A stretch of 8,570 bases of DNA from Betaproteobacteria bacterium UBA6904 (GCA_002451175.1 DKBI01000155.1:1-8570), one strand, 5' to 3'. Positions 1 to 7,413 are shown, numbered from the stretch's first letter. Notes: a model not told the origin generated them from the sequence alone. Numbers and translations: made by a program.

Positions 1-180
1 GAGCAGCTGTGGGAGACCACCATGAACCCGGACACGCGGCGCCTCGTGCGCATGCAGCTCGAGGCGAAGCAGCTGAAGAAGGCGCGCCAGACGTTCGAGC
101 TGCTGATGGACTCGGGCGAGGCCGAGGGCCGGCGCAACTGGATGCGCGAGCACTGGAAGACGGTGGAGGCGGACATATGA
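1..180 (+). CDS. parE: DNA topoisomerase IV subunit B, C-terminal end (partial)
   Basis: This is the last 59 codons of a gene that begins before the window, read in frame 1 and ending at TGA 178-180. The peptide begins EQLWETTMNPDTRRLVRMQL and ends with RRNWMREHWKTVEADI. The LWETTMNP segment and the RRNW tail are typical of the C-terminal TOPRIM-side region of type IIA topoisomerase B subunits, and RRNW near the end favours ParE over GyrB. ParE is the ATPase subunit that with ParC forms topoisomerase IV, the cytoplasmic enzyme that unlinks daughter chromosomes. The ATPase and TOPRIM domains lie outside the window. parC 266 nt downstream supports the call. The next small gene starts inside its stop codon (ATGA, 177-180), so the two are probably translationally coupled. 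Confidence 0.9.
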   Translation, partial: EQLWETTMNPDTRRLVRMQLEAKQLKKARQTFELLMDSGEAEGRRNWMREHWKTVEADI

Positions 181-440
181 GCCCATTGGGGTCAGACCCC
201 AGGAAGCGGAAGTCGAAGGCGAAGCCGTTCTGGGAGCGCGGCTACGACGGGCACGTGTACTGGCTCGGCAAGGCGAAGCTCGGCAAGGTCACTTTGCACG
301 CCGACAAGGCGGCGCCATCCCGCTACACGTGGGAGGCGTCGGGCCGCACCGGCGCCGCCGACGACCTGGGCAAAGCGAAACAGGCGGTGGAGACGGCCGT
401 CGCCCTCGCCGACCGTCAGCTCGACCTGTTCTCCTCCTGA
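177..440 (+). CDS. small hypothetical protein between parE and parC (87 aa)
   Basis: I do not recognise a named family. The frame encodes 87 residues: a very basic N-terminus (RKRKSKAK, residues 9-16), a middle with aromatic and glycine residues (FWERGYDGHVYWLGK, about 18-32; SRYTWEAS, about 48-55), and a probable C-terminal amphipathic helix (LGKAKQAVETAVALADRQLDLF). There is no signal peptide, membrane segment or cysteine. The ATG at 177 overlaps the parE stop as ATGA, and the stop lies 6 nt before parC, so position argues for a real, co-translated gene. Residues 4-8 (LGSDP) are encoded by a copy of the TTGGGGTCAGACCCC repeat (186-200), so the original N-terminus may have been altered by repeat insertion. 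There is no other in-frame ATG. A role with topoisomerase IV is only a guess from position. Confidence 0.7.
   Translation: MSPLGSDPRKRKSKAKPFWERGYDGHVYWLGKAKLGKVTLHADKAAPSRYTWEASGRTGAADDLGKAKQAVETAVALADRQLDLFSS
186..200. repeat. short palindromic repeat copy 1 (TTGGGGTCAGACCCC)
   Basis: The 13-bp core GGGGTCAGACCCC at 188-200 has 6-bp arms (GGGGTC/GACCCC) around a single central A; with flanking T187 and A201 the arms are 7 bp. The same core occurs in reverse complement at 6826-6838, and its units build the large palindrome at 3987-4051. This copy lies 6 nt after the parE stop and inside the first codons of the small downstream gene, where it is read as LGSDP. From memory, this motif is frequent in intergenic regions of many beta- and gammaproteobacterial genomes, sometimes near REP-associated tyrosine transposases; no such transposase lies in this window. 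Confidence 0.75.
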
Positions 441-446
441 TCGCCC

Positions 447-2744
<2,298 letters not shown>

Positions 2745-2755
2745 CGCGCCCCAAC

Positions 2756-3988
2756 TTGCCGCTCCGCATCCCCGCACCGCTCCTCCCCATCCTCGCCCCC
2801 GCGGCGATTCTGCTCGCCGCGGCGCTCGCGCTCGCCTTCGGTCCGCAGCTGCCGGGCTCGCTGGCCGGCCTGAAGACGCTCGGTCCGTACGCCGGGCTGC
2901 TCGCCGCGGCCGCCGTCACCCTCGGGTTCAACCGCGGGCGGGCGTTCATCGCCGCGGTGTCGATCCTGCTCGCGTACTGGGGCTACCAGCTGGCGCTCGA
3001 TTTCGGCGCGGCGAGCTTCGTGGCGCGGGTCGCCTTCGTGGTTGCCGTGGTCGTCGTGCCGGGCAACATCCTGGCCTCGCTGCTCATGGCGGAACGCGGC
3101 GTGCGCCACCACCGGGATTACCGCTGGCTGATCGCGCTTGCCGTCGAGTTTGCGCTCGCCATGTGGATCGCCAGCGCCGGCCAGGGCGCGCTCGCGGGAA
3201 GCGCCTGGTACGGCGTGTTCGACCACTGGCTGCTGCGCAGTCCGCCCACGCCGTGGATCGGGCGCCTGCTGTTCGCGGCGGCCTTCGTCGCCGCGGTCTG
3301 GCGCGCCTGGCCGCGGGAGGATGCCGAGCCTTCGCCCCTCAGCGTCGGACTCGCCGCGGCGGTGGCCGCGTTCTTCGTCGCCTGCGAGTGGGCCGCCCGC
3401 CCGGGCGTGTTCGGCGTCTTCGTCTCCGCGGCGGGCCTGATCCTCGTCGTCGCCGTGCTGCAGGAGTCGTACCGCATGGCGTTTCGCGACGAGCTGACGG
3501 CATTGCCCGGCCGGCGGGCGCTGCAGGAGACGCTCAACGCGCTCGGGCCCGCGTACTGCATCGCCATGGTGGACGTGGACCACTTCAAGCAGTTCAACGA
3601 CACGCATGGCCACGACATCGGCGACCAGGTGCTGAAGCTCGTCGCGTCGCGTCTCGCGGAAGCGCCGGGCGGCGGGCGCGCGTTCCGCTACGGCGGCGAA
3701 GAGTTCACGCTCGTGTTTCGCGACACGAGCGTGAGCCAGGCGATGCCGCACCTGGAGGCGGTGCGCACGGCGATCGAGCAGCGCGCGCTCGTCATCCGCG
3801 ACAGCGACCGGCGCAGCCAGGGGGCGCAGCGCGACGCGCAGGATCTCGAGCAGGTGCTCTCGGTCACGGTGTCGATCGGCGCGGCGGCGCCAAGCCGCCG
3901 CGCCCGCACGCCCGAAGAGGTCCTCAAGGCCGCCGATGAGGCGCTCTACCGCGCCAAGCAGAACGGCCGCAACCGCGTCGAACGATGA
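2756..3988 (+). CDS. membrane-anchored GGDEF diguanylate cyclase
   Basis: The protein (410 aa from this start) should condense two GTP into cyclic di-GMP at the inner membrane. The first 236 residues are hydrophobic, with about seven or eight membrane segments (near 8-28, 42-58, 62-80, 88-110, 123-143, 168-183, 197-214 and 218-236), and match no sensor domain I can name. A cytoplasmic GGDEF domain follows: DELTALPGRR (245-254), metal- and nucleotide-binding VDVDHFKQFND (272-282), the signature GGEEF (313-317), then SVTVSIGAA and ALYRAKQNGRNRV. The active site looks intact. The RxxD inhibitory site normally five residues before GGEEF reads PGGG, so product inhibition is probably absent. The start is uncertain: TTG 2756 lies 11 nt after parC, whereas the in-frame ATG at 2705 would overlap parC by 40 nt and add 17 residues, mostly from parC-coding DNA. 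Neither has a clear ribosome site. The stop touches the palindrome at 3987. Confidence 0.88.
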   Translation: MPLRIPAPLLPILAPAAILLAAALALAFGPQLPGSLAGLKTLGPYAGLLAAAAVTLGFNRGRAFIAAVSILLAYWGYQLALDFGAASFVARVAFVVAVVVVPGNILASLLMAERGVRHHRDYRWLIALAVEFALAMWIASAGQGALAGSAWYGVFDHWLLRSPPTPWIGRLLFAAAFVAAVWRAWPREDAEPSPLSVGLAAAVAAFFVACEWAARPGVFGVFVSAAGLILVVAVLQESYRMAFRDELTALPGRRALQETLNALGPAYCIAMVDVDHFKQFNDTHGHDIGDQVLKLVASRLAEAPGGGRAFRYGGEEFTLVFRDTSVSQAMPHLEAVRTAIEQRALVIRDSDRRSQGAQRDAQDLEQVLSVTVSIGAAAPSRRARTPEEVLKAADEALYRAKQNGRNRVER

Positions 3989-4051
3989 TTGGGGTCAGAC
4001 TCCTTGGGGTCAGAGTCAGTGACTCTGACCCCAAGGAGTCTGACCCCAATC
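3987..4051. repeat. 65-bp perfect palindrome of four tandem repeat units
   Basis: The left arm (3987-4018) and right arm (4020-4051) are exact reverse complements over 32 bp around a single G at 4019. The left arm holds two head-to-tail 15-bp units, TTGGGGTCAGACTCC (3989-4003) and TTGGGGTCAGAGTCA (4004-4018); the right arm holds their mirror images. As RNA from either strand it would form a very stable hairpin. It lies between the convergent cyclase and Nudix genes, and its first two bases are the last two of the cyclase TGA. It could block read-through in both directions, but there is no U-run, so it is not a classical intrinsic terminator. It shares its unit with the copies at 186 and 6826. 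Confidence 0.93.
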
Positions 4052-4065
4052 CAGACCCCAATTTA
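4052..4065. repeat. degenerate extra repeat unit beside the palindrome
   Basis: CAGACCCCAATTTA directly follows the palindrome. Its GACCCCAAT matches the end of the right arm (TGACCCCAAT at 4041-4050), so it looks like a fifth, truncated or diverged unit. It fills most of the gap to the Nudix stop codon at 4071-4073. Confidence 0.5.
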
Positions 4066-4070
4066 CCGAC

Positions 4071-4505
4071 TCAGTTGCCGGTGAGGGTGTGGCGCGCCCA
4101 GTCGAGGACGATGGCGAGGCGCGGCGGCAGCAGGTCTTCGGCCTGCTCGAACGACACCCAGCGCCACTCGTCGTGCTCGGGGCGGCCGAGGTCGGGCGAT
4201 TTCGGCAGCGTGATGACGGCGGTCTCGGTCTGCGCCAGGTAGTAGCGCGCGATCTTGTTCCCGGCGGCATACGGCAGCGTTTCCTGGAACGCCTCGTCGA
4301 ACGGGTAGGCGAGATCCGTGAGGCCGGTCTCCTCCCAGACCTCGCGCTGCGCACACTCGAAGTCGGTCTCGTCCGCCTCGAGGCGACCTTTGGGGAATTC
4401 CCAGTTCGAGTACGCGCGCAGCACGAGCAGCTGCACGCCGCCTTCGGCGCGGCGGAACACGACGGCGCCGGCGGCGCGGATCTGGGGGCGCGACATGCAC
4501 GGCAT
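4071..4505 (-). CDS. Nudix hydrolase, Ap4A-hydrolase-like
   Basis: This 144-residue protein has a complete Nudix box, Gx5Ex7REUxEExGU, at residues 40-62 (GRLEADE, then REVWEETGL), with the metal-binding glutamates of REVWEE present. WEFPKG just before the box and the late HDEWRWVSFEQAEDLL resemble the small asymmetrical diadenosine tetraphosphate hydrolases, so it may cleave dinucleoside polyphosphates or another nucleoside diphosphate derivative. Substrate cannot be fixed from sequence. The length is typical of a single-domain Nudix enzyme, soluble and probably cytoplasmic. The start may be ATG 4505 (MPCMSRP) or ATG 4496 (MSRPQIR); neither has a good Shine-Dalgarno. It is convergent with the cyclase gene, from which the palindrome separates it, and divergent from the infA-like gene 86 nt away. 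Confidence 0.9.
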   Translation of the reverse strand: MPCMSRPQIRAAGAVVFRRAEGGVQLLVLRAYSNWEFPKGRLEADETDFECAQREVWEETGLTDLAYPFDEAFQETLPYAAGNKIARYYLAQTETAVITLPKSPDLGRPEHDEWRWVSFEQAEDLLPPRLAIVLDWARHTLTGN

Positions 4506-4534
4506 TGTAGTGGCCGTTCCCGCGCGCTCCGGTT

Positions 4535-4563
4535 TTGCAATTTGGCGCCCGAAGCCTCATACT
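4535..4563 (+). promoter_or_regulatory. candidate sigma70 promoter for the infA-like gene
   Basis: TTGCAA (4535-4540) and CATACT (4558-4563) are separated by 17 bp and each matches 4 of 6 consensus bases. Transcription would start near 4570, leaving a leader of about 22 nt that contains the Shine-Dalgarno AAGGA at 4581-4585. The site lies in the 86-nt divergent gap, where a promoter is expected. The call rests on pattern only. Confidence 0.4.
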
Positions 4564-4580
4564 GCGCGCCCCTGCAAGTA

Positions 4581-4585
4581 AAGGA
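4581..4585 (+). promoter_or_regulatory. Shine-Dalgarno that fixes the GTG start of infA
   Basis: AAGGA lies 6 nt before GTG 4592. It selects this GTG over an in-frame ATG at 4535, which would add 19 residues ([19 protein letters not shown]) not found in IF-1 proteins. Confidence 0.75.
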
Positions 4586-4591
4586 TGGGCT

Positions 4592-4861
4592 GTGGCGAAG
4601 GAAGAGTTGCTGGAGATGGAAGGCGTGGTCCAGGAGGTTCTGCCGAACACGCAGTTCCGAGTGGAGTTGTCCAACGGCGCGACCGTGCTTGCCTACGCCG
4701 GCGGCAAGGTGCGTCAGAACCGCATTCGTATCCTCGCAGGTGACCGCGTCACCCTCGAGATGTCACCGTACGACCTCACCAAGGCGCGCATCAACTTCCG
4801 CCACAAGGACGAGCGGCCGATGGCCGCGCCGATGCGGCGTCCGCAGTACCGCCGCCGCTGA
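4592..4861 (+). CDS. infA: translation initiation factor IF-1 paralogue, C-terminally extended
   Basis: IF-1 binds the ribosomal A site of the 30S subunit during initiation and is a small S1/OB-fold protein. From GTG 4592 the protein is 89 residues: [18 protein letters not shown] at the start, then [39 protein letters not shown] and [10 protein letters not shown], matching IF-1 along its whole length. Standard IF-1 ends near residue 72 soon after this last motif; here a basic, proline-rich tail of about 15 residues follows ([15 protein letters not shown]). From general knowledge, many betaproteobacteria carry a second infA outside the ribosomal-protein operon with such a tail, and this gene fits that paralogue; no ribosomal-protein genes adjoin it. 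The gene is monocistronic and ends 7 nt from the convergent oxidoreductase stop. Confidence 0.93.
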   Translation: MAKEELLEMEGVVQEVLPNTQFRVELSNGATVLAYAGGKVRQNRIRILAGDRVTLEMSPYDLTKARINFRHKDERPMAAPMRRPQYRRR

Positions 4862-4868
4862 TCCGTCC

Positions 4869-6038
4869 TCAGGCCGCGCGCGCCGGTTTCGCCGGCGCCG
4901 CTGCGTGGGTGGACGGCACCACCTCAGGCACCGTCGCCGCGCGCCGCTGCAGCCAGTAACGATACGGCGGCGGCACGAGCAGGAACTCCCGGTCGGCGCC
5001 CATCTTCTGCGCCGCATCCATCGCCCAGTTCGGGTTGTAGAGCATCTCGCGCGCGAGCGCGACCAGGTCCGCCTGCCCCTGCTGCAGAATCGCCTCGGCC
5101 TGCTCGTGGTGCACGATCAGGCCGACCGCCATGCTCGCGATGCCCGCTTCGCGCCGGATCCTGTCCGCGTAGGGCACCTGGTAGCCGTAGGCGGGCGGCG
5201 TGCCGGGAATCGCGCCGGCCAGGATGCCGCCGCCCGAGCAGTCGATCACGTCCACGCCCTTCGCCTTCAGCACCTTCGCCAGCGCCACGCTCTGCGCCGG
5301 TCCCCAGCCCGCGCCGTCGTCCACCGACAGGCGCATGAACAGCGGCTTGTCGGCGGGCCACTGCGCACGCACGCATTCCGCGACTTCGATCGCGAAGCGC
5401 ATGCGGTTCGCCTCGCTGCCGCCGTATTCGTCGGTGCGCAGATTCGCCGCCGGATTGAGAAATTCATGGATCAGGAACCCGTGCGCGCCGTGGATCTCCA
5501 CGGTGTCGAAACCCGCGGCCTGCGCGCGCGCCGCTGCCTTGCCCCAGGCCTCGGCGACGGCGCGGATTTCGCTTTTCGAGAGCGCACGCGGCACCGGCGA
5601 TCCGGCGTCGGCGGCCACCGCGCTGGGCGCAACCAGTTCCCAAGCTTCCCAATCGGTGATCTCCGGCGTGCGCTCGAGCGGCTTGCCGCCTTCCCAGGGC
5701 CGCTGGATGCGCGACTTGCGCCCGGAGTGGCCGAGCTGGATGCCGGCCGCCGCGCCGCAATCGCGAATCAGGCGGGCGACACGCGCCAGAGGCGCCACGA
5801 ACGCGTCGTCCCAGAGGCCGAGGTCGCCCACCGTGCCGCAGCCACGCCGCTCCACCTTGGTCGACTCGAGAATGACGAGCGCGGCGCCGCCCGCCGCGTA
5901 GCGTCCCGCGTTCATCAGGTGCCAGTCGGTCGGCAAACCGCCGATCGCCGAGTATTGGTGCATCGGCGCGACGACGATGCGGTTTTTCAGCGTCAGGCCG
6001 CGCAGCGCGAGCGGCGTGAACAGCAGCGGTGGGGACAT
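4869..6038 (-). CDS. Old Yellow Enzyme-family NADH:flavin oxidoreductase (YqjM/XenA-like)
   Basis: This 389-residue FMN-dependent TIM-barrel protein belongs to the ene-reductase family that reduces activated C=C bonds with NAD(P)H. Visible family segments are LFTPLALRGLTLKNRIVVAP (6-25), PTDWHLMNAGRYAAGGAAL (36-54), IQLGHSGRKS (100-109), the substrate-binding pair in EIHGAHGFLIHEFLNP (His183 and His186), NLRTDEYGGSEANRMRF (199-215) and the late LVALAREMLYNPNW. It fits the YqjM/XenA subclass, but two active-site positions differ: the usual Cys of PMCxYS is His27 (PMHQYS), and the Tyr usually in HGY is Phe188. Tyr29 is kept. The C-terminus is an Ala/Pro-rich tail of about 20 residues. The ATG at 6038 has a good ribosome site (GAGGA, 8 nt upstream). 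The gene is transcribed alone, divergent from the glutaredoxin-like gene. The substrate is unknown. Confidence 0.92.
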   Translation of the reverse strand: MSPPLLFTPLALRGLTLKNRIVVAPMHQYSAIGGLPTDWHLMNAGRYAAGGAALVILESTKVERRGCGTVGDLGLWDDAFVAPLARVARLIRDCGAAAGIQLGHSGRKSRIQRPWEGGKPLERTPEITDWEAWELVAPSAVAADAGSPVPRALSKSEIRAVAEAWGKAAARAQAAGFDTVEIHGAHGFLIHEFLNPAANLRTDEYGGSEANRMRFAIEVAECVRAQWPADKPLFMRLSVDDGAGWGPAQSVALAKVLKAKGVDVIDCSGGGILAGAIPGTPPAYGYQVPYADRIRREAGIASMAVGLIVHHEQAEAILQQGQADLVALAREMLYNPNWAMDAAQKMGADREFLLVPPPYRYWLQRRAATVPEVVPSTHAAAPAKPARAA

Positions 6039-6072
6039 GGCGGATTCCTCGGGTTTCGTGACGTCCGTATCG

Positions 6073-6081
6073 AGGATAACA
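6073..6081 (-). promoter_or_regulatory. weak candidate extended -10 for the oxidoreductase gene
   Basis: On the minus strand TGTTATCCT combines a TG extension with TATCCT (4 of 6 to TATAAT) about 35 nt before ATG 6038. No matching -35 is seen at 16-18 bp, so support is weak. Confidence 0.25.
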
Positions 6082-6097
6082 GGACGCGCCGACCCGC

Positions 6098-6126
6098 TTG
6101 CCGCCGGCCGCGCGATCGGGAATGAT
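6098..6126 (+). promoter_or_regulatory. candidate sigma70 promoter for the glutaredoxin-like gene
   Basis: TTGCCG (6098-6103) and AATGAT (6121-6126) have 17-bp spacing and match 4 of 6 bases each. Transcription would begin near 6133, just before the strong Shine-Dalgarno AAAGGAG at 6137-6143. It would drive the glutaredoxin-like, HNH and CIA30 genes. The call rests on pattern only. Confidence 0.4.
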
Positions 6127-6149
6127 CCGCGTCAACAAAGGAGCAGCCC

Positions 6150-6512
6150 ATGCCGCGATCGATACTCGACGAAGCGCATATCCATCCGGCGATCCGCGAA
6201 CGCGTGGCGGACCACGAGGCGGACATCGTGCGTGAAGTGCAGGCTGCGATCGCCGCCAACGAGATCGTCGTGGTCGGCATGGCGCAGAACCCCTACCCGA
6301 AGAAAGCGCGCCGCCTGCTCGACGCGGCCGGTCTCGCTTACAAGTATCTGGAATACGGCAGCTACCTGTCGGCGTGGCGGCGGCGCAATGCGCTCAAGAT
6401 GTGGACGGGCTGGCCGACGATGCCGATGGTGTTCGTCCAAGGCGTGCTGGTGGGCGGCGCGGACGACCTGGAGCGGTTGCTGCAGAGCGGAGCGCTTGGC
6501 GCGCGCCGGTGA
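6150..6512 (+). CDS. glutaredoxin-fold protein lacking all cysteines
   Basis: The 120-residue protein aligns with glutaredoxin from about residue 38 onward: a first beta strand and active-site loop (IVVVGMAQNPYPKKARRLLD, 39-58), RRRNALKMWTG (77-87), the cis-proline loop WPTMPMVFVQG (88-98, Pro92) and the glutathione-side GGADDLERLL (102-111). In a normal glutaredoxin the loop reads CPYC or CGFS; here it is NPYP (47-50), and the whole protein contains no Cys, so classical thiol-disulfide exchange is impossible. Residues 1-37 form a probable helical extension not present in ordinary Grx. The glutathione-binding frame looks preserved, which suggests a binding, chaperone or regulatory role; this is inference. 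ATG 6150 has an excellent Shine-Dalgarno (AAAGGAG, 6-nt spacing). The yajD-like gene follows after 7 nt. I recall similar cysteine-poor proteins annotated simply as glutaredoxin in proteobacteria. Confidence 0.85.
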   Translation: MPRSILDEAHIHPAIRERVADHEADIVREVQAAIAANEIVVVGMAQNPYPKKARRLLDAAGLAYKYLEYGSYLSAWRRRNALKMWTGWPTMPMVFVQGVLVGGADDLERLLQSGALGARR

Positions 6513-6519
6513 GCCAGCG

Positions 6520-6834
6520 ATGAGCGAGGCCGACTACCGGGAACTGGCGCTGCGCATCCTGCCGTGGATCTGCACGCGCTGCGCGCGGGAGTTTCCCGGA
6601 TCGCGCCTGCGCGAGCTGACGGTGCATCACAAGGACGGCGATCATCACCGCAATCCGCCCGACGGCTCGAACTGGGAGCTGCTCTGCATCTACTGTCACG
6701 AGAACGAGCACGCGCGGTTCGAGGATGCGCGCTCGGGCGGCAGCCGGGAGTCGCAGCCCGCATCGGCCACGCACAAGCCGCTCGCCGCGCTGGGCGCACT
6801 CCTCAAGCATAAATCCGGCAAGAACGGGGTCTGA
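6520..6834 (+). CDS. yajD: YajD-type HNH nuclease family protein
   Basis: This 104-residue protein matches the pattern of E. coli YajD: ALRILPWICTRCAREF (10-25), LRELTVHHKDGDHHRNPPDG (30-49) and SNWELLCIYCHENEH (50-64). Two CxxC pairs (Cys18/Cys21 and Cys56/Cys59) should bind a structural zinc, and His36/His37 with Asn51 and His60 make the HNH betabeta-alpha-metal site. The family has a nuclease fold, but its cellular substrate is not established, so function beyond probable metal-dependent DNA cleavage is open. The C-terminal 40 residues are low-complexity. ATG 6520 lies 7 nt after the glutaredoxin-like stop, so the two are probably co-transcribed. The last two codons and the TGA stop lie within a repeat copy (6826-6838), which may have shortened or replaced the original C-terminus. 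Confidence 0.9.
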   Translation: MSEADYRELALRILPWICTRCAREFPGSRLRELTVHHKDGDHHRNPPDGSNWELLCIYCHENEHARFEDARSGGSRESQPASATHKPLAALGALLKHKSGKNGV

Positions 6835-6838
6835 CCCC
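6826..6838. repeat. short palindromic repeat copy at yajD stop (GGGGTCTGACCCC)
   Basis: This is the exact reverse complement of the core at 188-200, with 6-bp arms around a central T. Its internal TGA (6832-6834) is the stop codon of the HNH gene, and the rest covers a third of the 12-nt gap before the CIA30 gene. Confidence 0.8.
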
Positions 6839-6846
6839 ACGCGCCG

Positions 6847-7359
6847 ATGGTGATCGACGATCTCAGTGCGCCGCATCCGCGCGCGGCCAACGGCGCGGAC
6901 TGGCAGCTGTTCACCGATGGCGTCATGGGCGGGGTCTCGCAAGGATCGATGCAGCGCGAATCCGTCGGCGGGCGGCTGGCGCTGCGAATGCAGGGCGCGG
7001 TGCACCTCGAGAACAACGGCGGGTTCGTGCAGATCGCGCTCGATCTCGCGGCGCACGGCGGGGCGCTCGATGCGGGCGCGCACGAAGGCGTCGAGCTGGA
7101 GGTGTTCGGCAATGACGAACGCTACGGGCTGCATCTGCGCACCGACGCGGTGACGCGGCCCTGGCAGTCCTATCGCCATCCGTTTCTCGCGACGCCCGAG
7201 TGGCGCGTCGTGCGTCTGCCGTTCCGCGCTTTCCAGCCGCACCGACTGGACGCGCCGCTCGACGTGCGGCGGCTGCGCCGACTGGGTCTGGTGGCGATCG
7301 GCCGGGCGTTTGCAGCCGATCTCGCCGTCGCGCGTGTTTCGCTCTACGGCGCGTCCTAG
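6847..7359 (+). CDS. CIA30-family protein
   Basis: The 170-residue protein carries the CIA30 hallmarks (named after the mitochondrial complex I intermediate-associated protein 30): WQLFTDGVMGGVSQG (19-33, with DGVMGGVS at 24-31), GAVHLENNGGF (50-60), a beta-rich middle (VELEVFGNDERYGLHLRT) and a late IGRAFAADLAVARVSLYG. The fold is a galactose-binding-like beta sandwich. There is no signal peptide, so it is probably cytoplasmic. Bacterial members have no settled function; a link to complex I is only by name, and no nuo gene is present. The ATG at 6847 is 12 nt after the HNH stop without a visible Shine-Dalgarno, perhaps because the repeat at 6826-6838 occupies that position; expression probably depends on the upstream genes. 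Confidence 0.87.
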   Translation: MVIDDLSAPHPRAANGADWQLFTDGVMGGVSQGSMQRESVGGRLALRMQGAVHLENNGGFVQIALDLAAHGGALDAGAHEGVELEVFGNDERYGLHLRTDAVTRPWQSYRHPFLATPEWRVVRLPFRAFQPHRLDAPLDVRRLRRLGLVAIGRAFAADLAVARVSLYGAS

Positions 7360-7371
7360 AACGCGCGGGGC

Positions 7372-7380
7372 TGGCACAAT
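7372..7380 (+). promoter_or_regulatory. candidate extended -10 promoter before the DUF2889 gene
   Basis: TGGCACAAT reads as a TGn extension followed by CACAAT (4 of 6 to TATAAT), inside the only real gap (54 nt) between the CIA30 and DUF2889 genes. No good -35 is visible. A start near 7387 would leave a leader of about 27 nt holding the Shine-Dalgarno GAGAGGA (7396-7402). Confidence 0.35.
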
Positions 7381-7411
7381 CGGGGCGGACCCGCCGAGAG
7401 GATTCGCCCCG
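7381..7411 (+). promoter_or_regulatory. possible hairpin enclosing the DUF2889 ribosome site
   Basis: CGGGGCG (7381-7387) can pair with CGCCCCG (7405-7411) as a 7-bp GC stem. The 17-nt loop contains the Shine-Dalgarno GAGAGGA, and the 3' arm ends 2 nt before ATG 7414. It could modulate ribosome access if the transcript includes 7381; transcripts starting at about 7387 would lack most of the 5' arm. In GC-rich DNA this may be chance. Confidence 0.25.
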
Positions 7412-7413
7412 CC

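Noticed and set aside
4504..4509. TACAAT on the minus strand as a -10 for a leaderless Nudix mRNA starting at ATG 4496
   Set aside because: The hexamer is good and the spacing to 4496 fits, but no -35 occurs at 16-18 bp (the nearest TTGCAA is 25 bp away) and the alternative start at 4505 overlaps it.
4880..4898. GCGCCGG and CCGGCGC around a 5-nt loop near the infA/oxidoreductase convergent stops, as an intrinsic terminator
   Set aside because: No T-run follows on either strand and the stem lies within the Ala-rich C-terminal codons of the oxidoreductase, where such GC stems arise by composition.
6150..7359. Glutaredoxin-like, HNH nuclease and CIA30 genes as a defence or toxin system
   Set aside because: The HNH protein is a widespread YajD-type core protein, and neither neighbour carries a sensor, toxin or immunity feature; close spacing alone is not enough.
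7372..7388. TGGCAC as a sigma54 promoter
   Set aside because: The partner TTGC at the required spacing is absent (GGGC instead).
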